This document shows, piece after piece, positions 35,124-46,787 of a DNA stretch of 64,000 nucleotides. The stretch comes from Hippophae tibetana (taxonomy: Eukaryota > Streptophyta > Magnoliopsida > Rosales > Elaeagnaceae), in NCBI GenBank assembly GCA_037013495.1, contig JAZDXN010000029.1:1810501-1874500 (forward strand), written 5' to 3'. Under the pieces are notes generated by a model. It ran no database searches. It worked only from the letters and a program-made list of their open reading frames with translations, and was not told the origin of the DNA. A program made the position numbers and the translations under genes. The first letter of the stretch is position 1. Each line of letters starts with the position of its first letter.

Positions 35124-36250
35124 TTACATCAGATCAATTCTCCAATGGTGGCATTTCATCGTCATTTGAACTAGCACTCTCGATTTCTTCATTATCACGT
35201 ACAACCATAACCCTTTTGTTTGGGCATTCAGAAACAATATGTATGAGTCCTTGGAACCTAAAACACTTAATATTACGTGACTTAGTAGGATTTTTTGTTT
35301 CAAGTTTACCTTTTGGAACAACAACTAAATTTTTTGACATCGCTTCACCTTTTTTTTCTAAAGGTAGCTTTATTGTTCTTCCAAGTTTATTTCCATGGAG
35401 AACTAGAGGAAGAACTAGAGGAAGAACTAGATCTGAACCTTTTGGACTTGATTTGATGCTCGACGTTAATGACTTTGTACAGTAGTTCTTCCATTTCTAT
35501 GTAATGTTACAATTCAACCACATCATCAATTTCCATATTTAACCTTGCAATGAATTTGGCCATTGTCGCTTCTCTATCTTCCTCTATGTTTTTTCTGATC
35601 ATGGAGACTTTCATCTCCTTATAATAATTTTCTACACTGATGGAACCTTGGACCAACCCTTGGAACTTTCTATATAGATCCATATAGTAATGCCTAGGTA
35701 TGAACCTCTTAGGCATCACCAATTTCATCTCTTCCCATGACTGAATAGATCTCTTACCATTTCTTTGCCTATTTACCACCAATTGATCCCACCATATACT
35801 AGCATAATCTATAAATTCTACGGCCGCTAACTTTACTTTCTTTTCTTTAGAGTAATTATGAAAATCAAACACATGCTTGATCTTTCTTTCCTATACCAAG
35901 TATAACTCAGGATTATTCTTTCCTTGAAATGGCAAAATTGTCATCTTTATACTACCTATATTACTATCTTCTTTGTAGTTAGTCTTTTTGTCCCATTTAT
36001 AACTTGTTCTCTCTTCCACATTAGAATCAGCTTCTTCTTCCTTGAACTCATGTCTTCTTCTACGTGATTGAGAATCGAAAAAGGATTCTAAATCACCCAA
36101 CCTTGCATTCATCCTCTTAAATTGCTCATGAACAGATTTGATGAAGAATTTCAAGTCAACCTCTTGTGGTTTTCCTCCTTCCTTACTAATGTTATCAACC
36201 TGTAAAATAAAATGAGATAATCCATTCACACCCTCACGTGTTTGCTCTCA
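35124..36250 (-). pseudogene. Gag of element W (fossil)
   Basis: 35507-35872 gives FHNYSKEKKVKLAAVEF, WWDQL and SWEEMKLVMPKRFIPRHYY, the common gag core of this gypsy group; 35124-35340 holds a zinc-knuckle-like area (IKCFRFQGLIHIVSECPNK); 35891-36229 is the N-terminal part with a charged, Arg/Glu-rich stretch. Broken. Confidence 0.8.
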
Positions 36251-36444
36251 AATAAGATTCTTAATACTCCTTTCTTTTCACACTATTTTCACTTTTTTTT
36301 GCACTATTTTCGCTTTTTTTTATGACTTAAAGCTCATGCTAACCTCTCTTGTGTTCTTAACCAAATCAAAAGAATCCAACTAATTTCAAGAAATAACCAT
36401 TTTTTTGGGTAACAATCTCAAAATTCAGAATTTTTGAAAGAACT

Positions 36445-36880
36445 TAATGGAAAAGTATGACAAAAAAAGAAGTCCAAAGAGGACTCTAAAGAAAGACTCT
36501 TGACCAAAGAGGAATCTAAAGAAAGACTCTTGACCAAATAGGACTCTAAAGAAAGACTCTTGACCAAATAAGACTCTAAAGAAAGACTCTTGACCAAAGA
36601 GGACTCTAAAGAAAGACTCTTGACCAAATAGGATTCTAAAGAAAGACTCTTGACCAAAGAGGACTCTAAAGAAAGACTCTTGAATAAGGAAAACTCTATA
36701 GAAAGACTCTTGACCAAGAATGACTCTAAAGAAAGACTCTTGACCAAAGAGGACTCTATAGAAAGACTCTTGACCAAAGAGGACTCTATAGGAAGATTCT
36801 TGACCAAAGATGACTCTAAAGGAAGACTATTGACCAAAGAGGACTTTAAAGAAATACTCTTCATCAACTATGATTCTCTT
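36445..36880. repeat. 30-bp minisatellite in the leader of W
   Basis: About 14 head-to-tail copies of a 30-bp unit based on ACTCTAAAGAAAGACTCTTG with CCAAAGAGG between. The unit is a multiple of three and free of stops in one frame on each strand, giving decapeptide repeats (SLESSLVKSL on minus, TKEDSKERLL on plus). It lies between gag and the primer site. No equivalent is seen in element Z. Confidence 0.93.
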
Positions 36881-37661
36881 TTTTAAAATCAATATTGGGT
36901 AGCAAGAATAAAATAAAGGAAAACCAATTTCAACAAGAATAAGAAAATTGATAAGCAAGAAAATAAGAATTAGATTCTTGAACAATCTACTACTATGTTC
37001 TCCTTTTATTTTCTTTTCTCTTCCTATTTTTTTTCTTTTTATTTCTATTGTTGTGAAAAGAAAATTCACAAAAACATTCACAACCCTAATGAACAAGAAC
37101 AGAAAACAACACAAAAAGGTGCGATAAATTTTTAACACCTCAATTAGTGATGTAAAAGGTAGAATTTGGACTCGAAAATGGTAAACAGCAGAAAATCCCA
37201 ATTTCTTCTTGTAGGAATCAAAACTATCTTCGATTTGATATAATATAATAGTCATTTTGTTACCTGAGTCAAAATTTATGGCCGTTTAAATGTGCAACTC
37301 CGTTTTATCAATTTCTTTTGTTGAAACTGAACACTAGCCCTCTTCTTTTTTTTCGTTTTTTTTAAGAACAAAGATAGGTGAACACATAAATCAAGAATCA
37401 AGAAAAATATATGAAGAATTCAAAGAAAGCTTTGAAACAAAATCCAAATATGAAAACAATGACAACGAAATTGAAAGAAAACATAAGACTCAAAAGGATG
37501 AAATTTCTCTTCTTCTTTTTTTGAGATTTGTGACTCAAGAATTCAAAAAACAATCAAGAACGCAGAAAACAATCAAAAGACGAAACTTTTTTTCCTTTTT
37601 TTTAAATCTAAAATTCAAAACAAAGATAGATGAAAATAGATAACTTGTTTTTAGCAACTAA

Positions 37662-37674
37662 GGCTCTGATACCA
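37662..37674 (-). other. Primer-binding site of element W
   Basis: Minus strand reads TGGTATCAGAGCC, an exact complement of the initiator-Met tRNA 3' end, two bases from the LTR. Confidence 0.9.
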
Positions 37675-37676
37675 AA

Positions 37677-38286
37677 TGATGCAGACCCTTTAGGCGAACA
37701 ACCTAGGAACCCATAAAATCAAAGGAATAGAAACGATTGATTTGCTAAGAACGTGTTAAAGTTGATCAGATTAGAACCCTAAGGAAACCAAGTCCTTAAA
37801 ACTCAAACCTTGAGAAGCCATAAAGGATGATCACTCCCTTTGATAAGTCAAATTCAAGTATTCAATCAAGAACATAAGAAGGCAAAGCAAAAGCTTTATA
37901 AAATATACTTTTCATTGATGAATATTCATTCTTGCCTCCAAATTACATAGCTCTTCTTATTAATAGCAAGAATCCCTAAAAGAAAAAAACCTACATGGAA
38001 TGAGCCTAATGGGCCTATTTAGTTATGGAATGGACCTAATCCAATCTTAAAAATAAAAGACTAAAAAACTTAAAATAAAAAGCCCACAATTCAATAAAAT
38101 AAAATTTGCTAAACATAAAAGACCCATAATTAATTAAAACAAGAAAATTGCTTCCTAAATTAATCCTTGCATCCAATTTAATATTCCAAATCTATCCCTT
38201 TGTAGAATCTTGAGAATATTTGTAGGATCTTAAGAATCTTTAGATTATATGTAAACATAAACTTGGTTGGCACCTCAATCTCCATT
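37677..38286 (-). repeat. 5' LTR of element W
   Basis: 610 bp, TGATGCAGACCC to CTCCATTA; matches 33534-34124. Confidence 0.88.
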
Positions 38287-38683
38287 ACTATGTGTATATC
38301 TAATATGGTTGTGGAGAATTTTGAGATGTGATCTAAGCTCAAATCATCTATTAAAGAGCCACCAAAGTTAGACCTCACACCTTTATCCTACCATCCCTAA
38401 TCAAGTAGGCAAGTAGAAGAGTTCAATAGAGAGGTGAAAAGAATACTACAAATACATAAATTAGATGAGCTACGGTAGAGTATAAGATTTCCAAAAGGTA
38501 CAAAAAGAAAACAAAAATATGTCATGATAAGAGAATTGATCATTGTAATTTTAAACTGAAACATAAAGTATTATTGAGCAAATCAAGACTTAAACTATTT
38601 CCAAGCAAAATCAATAGTAAATGGATACATAAGGATGTACCTTAAGACTTGATAAGTTCGTCTAGTCAAGGATGTTAAATGTG
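38287..38683 (+). pseudogene. Integrase remnants of element G (fossil)
   Basis: Phrases of the integrase core and C-terminus are seen (for example EEFNREVKRILQI near 38410-38450), followed by the stretch shared with G2 at 4034-4070. Broken. Confidence 0.6.
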
Positions 38684-38709
38684 ACGTTGGTTGGGACGCA
38701 ACCCAACGT
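38684..38709 (+). other. Potential hairpin in G 3' region
   Basis: ACGTTGGTTG pairs with CAACCCAACGT (one bulge) around a GGACG loop. Longer than the equivalents at 257 and 4074, with different stem bases. Confidence 0.6.
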
Positions 38710-40178
38710 TAGTCTACTTATATTTTTATTTTTCTTTTTTAGGTGAATAAATGTTTAGAGGAATGACACAACAAGATTGAGCATTTCAACAACAACCGTG
38801 GTATACCAAGACTAAGGGAGTTTTCTTTCTTTATACTTTTTCATATTTATATGTGCATGTTGGGGACAATGTGCAATTTAAGTTTGGGGGAGCAAACTTC
38901 ATTCACTACTTTAGTATTTAATACACATTTTCAAATTTTATGAAATTTTCTTATTTTTTATTTTATTTTTAGGATTTTTTAATCATGAATTGGGTATAAT
39001 TGATAAATATATGTAAACTAAATGCATGCATGCTTGATATGAAACATAAGAACCTAGTGATATATTTTTTGTCATGGCTAGGATAAGGAATGTAACATTC
39101 TTGTTAAGATACTTACATTAATTATGTGATATGCTTGCTAGTTTTAATTGGATTGATTCAAATTTTTATGCACACATTCATGATTAATGTTGTTGTTCAT
39201 TTTGAGAAAAATTTGCCATGAGTTATGCGAGTTGATGAGATCTACCATATTTTAGAATCTATTTGATTATCCCTTGAGGAAAAATTCTAAATAGCATTTA
39301 GCATAAGAAATAATTTAGGCCTTAATTGGATTCATTGAGCCTTTTAAGATAATGATTATTAATATCTATAGTCATCTACTTGTGCCTAATTAAGAACTTT
39401 TCATGTCTTTAACCCACATTTTGTGCCTAATCAATAAGCATTATCTTTACCCTTGCATATTTAGCTTATATGAAAAGAAAAAAATGCAATCATATGTTAT
39501 GCTATAGAGTAAGGTAAAATTTAATACACCCTATGAAAAAAAGAAAAAGAAAACTCACAACACAATTATCCCTTTAAAGAAAAAGAAAGTAAAATTGAAA
39601 ATAAGTTTGGAGGTGTAAAAAAAAAGATGTCGAATAAAAGAATACGAAAAGATTAATAAGATAAGGTGCACTAAAATATCAAGTAAAAACTCAATTGTAA
39701 TTAAAAAGTGCATGACGAATAAAATAAAGTTAAGGTGTGAAAAGAGCCTAAATGTCTTCATTTATTAACCCCGTCTGAATCCTTACATTACAAGCATGTA
39801 AAGTTCTTATTGATCTTTAGCTAAGTGCATATTTATAATGGTGGAAAGGGATATGAAAAATAGATTTGTGAAATTTATTCTAAGATTGAATTGATTGGCA
39901 TACTTATATAGGTTGGTTTCTTGAGTGTACTGGATGATATCATGTGCAACACACATACAAATCAATTCATCAAAAACCTTGCATATCCTTGTATTGATGG
40001 AATGTTGATTGTAGAATATGTGAACTCCCTTGTCATAAAATTGTACAAATTTTGATGGGTATAGTTTTCACTAAATATGCATGTATTAATAGATATATTT
40101 ACCAATATATTGCCTATGTTAATTTATTTAGTTAGACTCGGCTTTACTTGAGGACAAGTAAAGAGTTAAGTTTGGGGG
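38684..40178 (+). mobile_element. Element G 3' non-coding region and polypurine tract
   Basis: Begins with a strong hairpin (38684-38709), then GGGGACAATGTG followed by TTAAGTTTGGGGGAG (about 38860-38892), 1.25 kb of AT-rich sequence, and the final tract GTTAAGTTTGGGGG ending at 40178. Collinear with 4070-5548. Confidence 0.8.
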
Positions 40179-41699
40179 TGTGATAACTCTATGAAAGTAG
40201 AGTCATCAATGCACTTTTTTGCTAAATATTTACTTATTTTATTCAATAAGTAGTATTTTGGGGTTAAAAATATTAAATATGAACTTTATAGTAAAATGGG
40301 CTGAAAATATAATTTTTGGAAATTTTTTGGAATTGTGTATGAATTTTTTAATGCAAGACCAATCAAAAGATGCCACATGGATACCACGCAAGTAGGGGAG
40401 GTGACCAGGCACGCCACATGGATGTCACGCAAGCATAGAGGACCAATCATGCAACATCAATTGTGTTGGGTAACATAAGGCTATGCCATGTGTCTACACA
40501 GTGTTCATTTCGAGTTTCACCGCACAGTCAACGAGCGTGCCACGTGTCATCACTTGATTTGTCTATTCTTCCCACCAAGGCACCACACAAGCTATAACTA
40601 TGAATTACATTGCACCAAGTGGTGTTGAGTCAGTATCATTAATCACAACCAATCCACCCATGCAACGCGTCACATGCTTATTCAGCCAATATATCCTCCA
40701 TGCTACATGTTGCATTTCTATTCGCTAGCGCTATTAATTTTTCCTTTGTTCATCTTAGCCTATGATCTAAAGCTGATTTGACGATCCAGATTCCATTTGA
40801 GCTTAATTTAACCACATAAATGCCCTATAAATCCTAATAGGCCAAAATTACACATTTTTATCAATTTTTGGAGCCAATAAGAAAGAAAATACAGAAAATT
40901 CAAAAAGAGATACAATTTTGGAGGAGATTCAAGAGATTGATTGTATTTCTTCTTATTCTTCTTTCTTTATCAATTTTTATGTCTTTCTTTATGAAAATAT
41001 GATCTTTATGAATAAAATTATGTCTAGCTAATTTATTAATCTAAGGATCCTATGAACCCAATTTTTAATATGTGATTATCTAATATTTTATTTGAATTAT
41101 GATTTCAATTTTATTGTATTATTTAATCTTATTTTATGCTATTAGTTGTTTGACCAACAATTGATCTATAGAGGTAATTAAATATATTTGAGAGAATTAT
41201 TTAATTATTTATCTTGATTAAATAACATGCATATTTTCTAAGCATAGATGTATAATTTTTATGTATGTGATCCATAATTGATGAACTTATGTAATTTAAT
41301 TTACATGAAAATGTGATTAGGTTAATTATTATATGATGTGTAGTTTACTTAAGAAATGAATACATGCTAGGTTAGATTTAATTGATTATGTAATTAATTG
41401 ATAATTAAATTTGGGATATTTTAGTGATTCATATGTTGGGGATTAAGTATTCCTAGATATTTTCTCATACATCTTCTTAGCTACCAAATCTGAGTTAATT
41501 AATTATTACTATTTAGTTTTAGCAATTTTAATTTTACTTTCTTAAAACATAAAAACACAAAAAAATGATTTTTACATTTTACTTTTAAAAATTAGTTTCT
41601 AATAACATAATCTCCAAGGGAACGATCTTTTCTTATCATTATATTACCTATTTTGATACATATACCAACGTATTTGTTGCACAAAAGTTGTGTCGATCA
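40179..41699 (+). repeat. 3' LTR of element G
   Basis: 1,521 bp from TGTGATAACTC to GTGTCGATCA. Matches 27681-29135. U3 carries CCAATCA words and CACGTG (40541-40546). Confidence 0.88.
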
Positions 41700-41704
41700 C
41701 CACC

Positions 41705-43830
41705 CTTTCTATAATGCTCATCAAGTGTGACGTTTTACATATTCTTCATCAACTCGCTAATTACCCAGGCGAGGTGGCGGCGAGGGGTCGGTAAATGTAT
41801 TATTTTTCTTATTTAAATCACTTTTCACTTTCTCTTTAAAACCGTAGAAATTCTTAAACACTTTTTACACTCTAAACCCTTGGTTTCCCTTTTTTTTACT
41901 AGCCTACCTTCTAAATAACCCCCCAAGAGATCTAAAAGAGTCCAAAATAATCTAGAAGATCAAGAGCAACTGCCAAATTCTGCTTGTCTAATTAACCACC
42001 TGGCTTTGATTCTTGGTCAGCAATCTATGCTAATAAAGGAGTTTCCTCTCATCCAAGAAAGGTTTTCTTACTTTTCCTAGCTTTTTTGTGTTCCTTTGCT
42101 TTTAATTTTGATCTTACCTTTGTTCAAACTCTTATTATGCTATTTCTCTCTTTTAGCACCACTAGATTTTCCAACTCCTTTCTATTATGAAAGCATGATG
42201 TTACTTTTTCTTAAGATGATGTCATCATGATATTGTCTCTTCTAAATGTATAGAACCTTTCCTCTCTTGTCATCCCCTTTGAGTTGGTCATTTCCTTGGA
42301 TCTCCTTACTGAGATTTCAAAAAAATTCTCTCATGGTCTTACTAAGATGACTACCTATTGGCAGGTCCCTACTAATGTTATGGTGGTTATGCCTCTAACT
42401 GTGCCTTTATTTCTAAATAATCTACTCTATTTATTGCTTCCTTTCAAAGCTTTTTTCAATTTATCCGTGTTTCTATACTTCTATTCCACCTTTTTCCACT
42501 CCTACTCATTTTTCTTCAAAGATCTATCTCTTATACCAAGAGTTTTCTTCCTTTACCCAACACCTGGACTCTATGTTTAGAGAGTTTGTTTCTATTGAGT
42601 AGGCTAAGAACATTGTTTTCCTACATTCTTGCTAGCTTTGATGAGCATAATTTTTACCCTAACTTTTAGCCTCCAAGACATACTTTGCCCTACTATTCTA
42701 GGTCTATCCCTTCTATCAAACCAACCTTTAATGGTTCTCTTGGAACTTCTTATTAGTTTTCCTTTGGCACCTCTAACATTGGCTTTATGATTTCTCCCTT
42801 TCAAAAATTTGGTGCACCTGAACCCTCTATAGCTTTCAAGCAATTTCTCAAAAGCTACTTTTCCCAACATAATGCTACCCCTTTCCCTATACTATAAGGA
42901 TAATTATGGCTCTTCTCATAGTACGACTCCTAACGATGGTAGAAAGGGTATAGAATAGTGTTGTTTTCTTTCTATATTCCTTCTTAATATACTTTTCTAT
43001 TTTGTTTGAAAAAAATTGTAATAAGAAAACCTTTCATGAAAAATTTTATGGTATTGTTTTAGCACTTTGATTTGTGTTCGTTGGTGGCTGTGTTGGTTTC
43101 TAACTTGGTGTTATTTGTTTAATATTCTCTACTGGTTGCATGAGTGATATGATTATTACATGACTGTATGTTTTATTTCCTTAATGTAGGGGTGTTCATT
43201 TAACTTTTTATGTCAATAGAAGGAGTAGTTTGTTTGCACAACTCGTTGTTTATTGCATTGTTGTGTGCTGCATGGGATGTGAGTCTAGGTTACACTATGT
43301 CATGGTTTCCTAAATTGCATACATATAGAGGAGTGTAACATGAAATCAAATAGAGTTTAGTGAACAAGTGCTTATCTATTGCATGTTTAATTGTACTTAG
43401 GTTATCATTATGTACTTGTATATGGATAACATGATAGTTTTTCTAGTTAGACTACACAGAGAGATGCATGATGCATTCATGGGTATGTCTTGTTTTGTGT
43501 GTGTAGGATACATGTGTAGCTTGAGACCTTGAGGCTCTATTGGAGTTGGATTTTAGACATGGAATGTGGTTTTTTTGATGCATGAAGATGGTTGAAGCAA
43601 CAAGGATGTACTCGATCTAGTTGTGTTTGGGTGTATTATGCATCGATGTTTGTTCAAGGGAACAAATATATTTTGGCCATCTTGTATGATTGTCATATGT
43701 TAAGATTAGTGTCTTTTTAGTTGTGTAGTGTTTTGTCATGGAATGACAAATAAGGGATTGTGAGTCATGTAAGTCCTTTATGTCTCTATTGGTGTTCTTA
43801 TGTATAAAACATAGAATCTAGTTGGTTTAC
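41705..43830. other. Unassigned AT-rich stretch right of element G
   Basis: By position this should begin with the continuation of copia remnant D, but I recognise no domain in it. A GC-richer patch occurs near 41765-41800 (GGCGAGGTGGCGGCGAGG). A 98-codon frame at 42284-42580 has no family I know and I do not call it. Somewhere between about 43000 and 43830 the Y 5' LTR begins; I cannot place that end. Confidence 0.4.
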
Positions 43831-45400
43831 TTAGTGTTTTGTCTTCCTCTGTATAAGGTCGGTTACAAATGGTCAGTACTGCATACACTCACGTAGTTAG
43901 GAATACTTTATATGTTTGCATATTTTACATACACTATGGGAGTTGGTTTAGTTAGTATGCATGCTAGGCTATGTTTAGTGTTTTTATTGGTGTTGGTTTG
44001 TAGGTATTTGTGAAAATTTTCTTCTTATTTTTAGAATCCAAAAATGAAATTTTTTGGTGCACTTGTCAAGGTTTCGCCACTCTATCGCCACCCTTGGTTA
44101 GTGAGATGGTAATGGCTATTACCATTGTCTCCATGAGCAGCAAGCACCTAGGTAGCTTGAAAGTTTCAATAAATACTCTCATTTAAATGGTTAATTAATT
44201 AGAAAATATGGGGATATTTTATTGGTTTTGAATATTGTTGTTTTAAAAATTTTAAACTATTTTCTGATCCCAAGTTGCTAATAGTTAAGTGTGTTTTTGT
44301 ATTAGTGATTTGTTAGTGTTTTGAGAAAACAATATTTTATTTGGGTTTGCATTAATTAAAAGTGAATTAGAACCAACACTTAGATTGCTTACTTAGGTGC
44401 ATGTGCTTTGGATAAGCTATGCCCATAAGTATCACAATACTAATGGCTGGTGACTACACGTACCACCAGGTGGTGGTAGGGCTCTAGAGAAGAGCCAGAC
44501 TTAACATTGGATTATAGTAGCTAAGGGGATAGCTAGCAAGCATAGCATAGGTGCTATTGAGATAAATTTCCTAACTGGCACAAATATTAGAGTTATATTT
44601 CTATTGAGTTATAAACTGCTTTTATTCATTTAGTGTTTTATTTTATCGATCTCATTTGTAGTATTTTATTTCTAGATTAATCTTTTTATATTTTCTTGAA
44701 TGAATCCTAATTTTAAACCATTGATCATGAATTTTAATTAGAGCATGTCTGGCTAAATTTAATAATAAAAATTTGGCTTTGCTGTCATGTTTTTTCAAAT
44801 TATTTAAGTGAACGTTTTATAGTTAATTAAATAAAGATTATTTCTTGCTTCAAGAACAGTTAAAGATTTATTTATAAATAATTTATTAGCTATTAATTCT
44901 TCATAATAAATTAAAATTTGAGAATTCAATTTCTAACAAGTCATCTACATCCAATCTGGAAAACATTAACAAGAGTTTAAATTGGTGATTTTGACAAGGA
45001 AAATGATCATCGTCAAAGGATTTTTCATAATTAAAAGAAAAATCAATAATTCAAGTTTATATTTTAATTAACCTAAATATTTTTAAGCAAACATGGTTAT
45101 CTAGCTAAACTTCTCACAAATTCTCTATTGGTTTATAAACATATGTCTTCCATAATTTTGTTTGAGTCGAGTCTATATATTTAATTATTTCGTATTAGTT
45201 TAGCATTTCAAACCCAATCATAGCAATAAAGTGTTTAGGTTTTATTTTTCATTTGTAGTTCGTTTCATTTTTTTAAGGCAATTGAAAACTTATCTAAAAT
45301 CAATGTAGTTCCTTAAGAGATTGACCCTAGGAGTATACTTGCCGCTTATAATAAGTGATTAGTTCACTTGTTAGCTTTTTAAATTAAACATTTTGCATCA
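43830..45400 (+). repeat. Y-family LTR, left (5') copy
   Basis: Ends ATTTTGCATCA followed by the primer site. Matches 7976-8258/19526-19826/25326-25468 and about 58705-61005. The left boundary is not resolved. Confidence 0.65.
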
Positions 45401-45403
45401 AAT

Positions 45404-45422
45404 TTTTAGTGTCGTTGAAGGG
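45404..45422 (+). other. Primer-binding site of element Y (decayed)
   Basis: TTTAGTGTCGTTGAAGGG resembles TTTGGCGCCGTTGCCGGGG (tRNA-Asp type), four bases from the LTR. Confidence 0.6.
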
Positions 45423-46333
45423 TAATTGGTATTTTATATTTTTTTATCAAAATTCTTAAAAGTTCGTGATTTGTGAATATTATGGTTTGTTTAGTTATTT
45501 TTGCTTCTTTTTTTAATTTTTATTTCTTTTGTTATTTGTTTTTTTTATTTTGTTTGTTATTTCTTTGTGCTATTTTCTAGTATATTTCAAATTTATTTCT
45601 TAGCATATTGCTTAGTTTTAAATAAATTAGTAAAAAATTAACTATGAAAAAATAAAAATAAAAAAATTTGAAACTATGCTATGGCATGAATCTTTTATAA
45701 GCCGCGTTATAGGGCTCTTGGGGAAAATTGGGTTGAAGAAAATATTTTGGCATTGAGGCATAAATTTTTTTTGTGTTGTAGCGTAAGGGTTTCTGCTTGA
45801 ACACACTAGATCATTTTTATGTGCGCACTGCAATATGAAACAAAGTGCACCGTGGCATGCGCACACATTTTACACTAAAAATCCCCATAAACGCGTACCA
45901 TACCAGATCCAAACAGATTTTCTCTTGTTCTTCTTCTACAAACCCTATTTTTTCATAAATCAAACACAAATATCCTACCTAAATTCATTTTTTTCTCCCA
46001 ATTTCATCAATTTATTTCCATATTTTTCATCCCTAAATGTTTTCGAGCCATCCTTGCAAGATTTTTGTCAAATCTACATCAAGTAAATTAAGTTTTCATC
46101 TTCAAATGGGTATCCACAACATCTTCATATTCTTCAAAAGGTTTTGCTAAAATCACAAGTAAGTGGACAATATATTCATAATAATTACAAGTAGTTATTT
46201 TCTTAAATTTTATGTGATTATTTTTTGGATTTAAGAGAATAAAGCCCTAATTTGGTCTAGAGATGGTAAAGATAAATTTGTGATATAATTTTTAAAATTT
46301 TACGCGTATTTTATTTTTAAGAACTTGATATAA

Positions 46334-46782
46334 ATGGCTCTTAATCGAAAGAGTAATGAGAAAGGAAAAGATAAAGAGGTTCTACTAGAATATGATAGAG
46401 CTAAATTCTTTAATCTAGAGGCTAAATTAAGATTTCACGAAGAATGTATTTTGAGCAACAGTAATACCCATTTGAAGGGATTTCTGATAAAGTAGTGACA
46501 CTCTATTGGAAACGGTTCGCTAAGGACCTAGATATTACTATTATGTAAATAGTCTAGGAATTCTACACTCATGTTCCTAATGTTATAAATAATCAATCAA
46601 TGGTAAGAAGTATGCTCATCCAATTTTGCCCTCCTGATATGAATGTTTTTTTATCGATTATGAGACGTCCGCCAAGAGGAGTATGAGAAATATTTGGATA
46701 ATGTGGATTATGAGGAAGTAATAGAAGCCCTAACTATGGAGGGATTAAGTGGGATATTACTAATAGGAGACACAAATTTTTT
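46334..46782 (+). pseudogene. ORF1-like segment of element Y, left part (fossil)
   Basis: Begins ATGGCTCTTAATCG at 46334, a basic start (MALNRKSNEKGKDKEV), then a phrase with YTHVPNVINNQSMVR and LTMEGLSGILL. This is the style of the 'putative plant transposon protein' domain found upstream of or in place of gag in some Athila/Tat relatives. Copia element C starts at 46788. Broken. Confidence 0.5.
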
Positions 46783-46787
46783 GTTAC

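Larger units (their letters stand above)
33534..38286 (-). mobile_element. Element W, chromovirus-like Ty3/gypsy fossil
   Basis: A 4.75-kb minus-strand element: 5' LTR 37677-38286, primer site 37662-37674 (exact initiator-Met tRNA complement), leader with a 30-bp minisatellite, gag (about 35230-36250), protease (34747-35109), a charged linker (34393-34640), polypurine tract (34125-34140), 3' LTR 33534-34124. No reverse transcriptase core, RNase H or integrase is seen. Flanks TTATG (33529-33533) and CTATG (38287-38291) may be a 5-bp target duplication with one change. LTRs are closely similar by eye. Sits in Athila element G. Broken. Confidence 0.85.
27681..41699 (+). mobile_element. Element G, Athila-type Ty3/gypsy with nested insertions
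   Basis: A 14-kb plus-strand element: 5' LTR 27681-29135, primer site 29141-29158, gag (29367-30165 and 32207-32970), protease area (about 33000-33530), integrase remnants (38287-38640), 3' non-coding part (38684-40178) and 3' LTR 40179-41699. Gag is of Athila type. The flanks CCACT (27676-27680) and CCACC (41700-41704) look like a 5-bp target duplication with one change. Two later insertions lie within it: a solo X LTR (30166-32206) and element W (33534-38286). Broken many times over. Confidence 0.85.

Noticed and set aside
36418-36867. 149-codon minus-strand frame as a gene
   Set aside because: Nearly all of it is the minisatellite; no other domain and no equivalent in element Z.
36445-36880. 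CRISPR-like regular repeats
   Set aside because: The 30-bp units are head to tail with no unique spacers, and the context is a plant retrotransposon.
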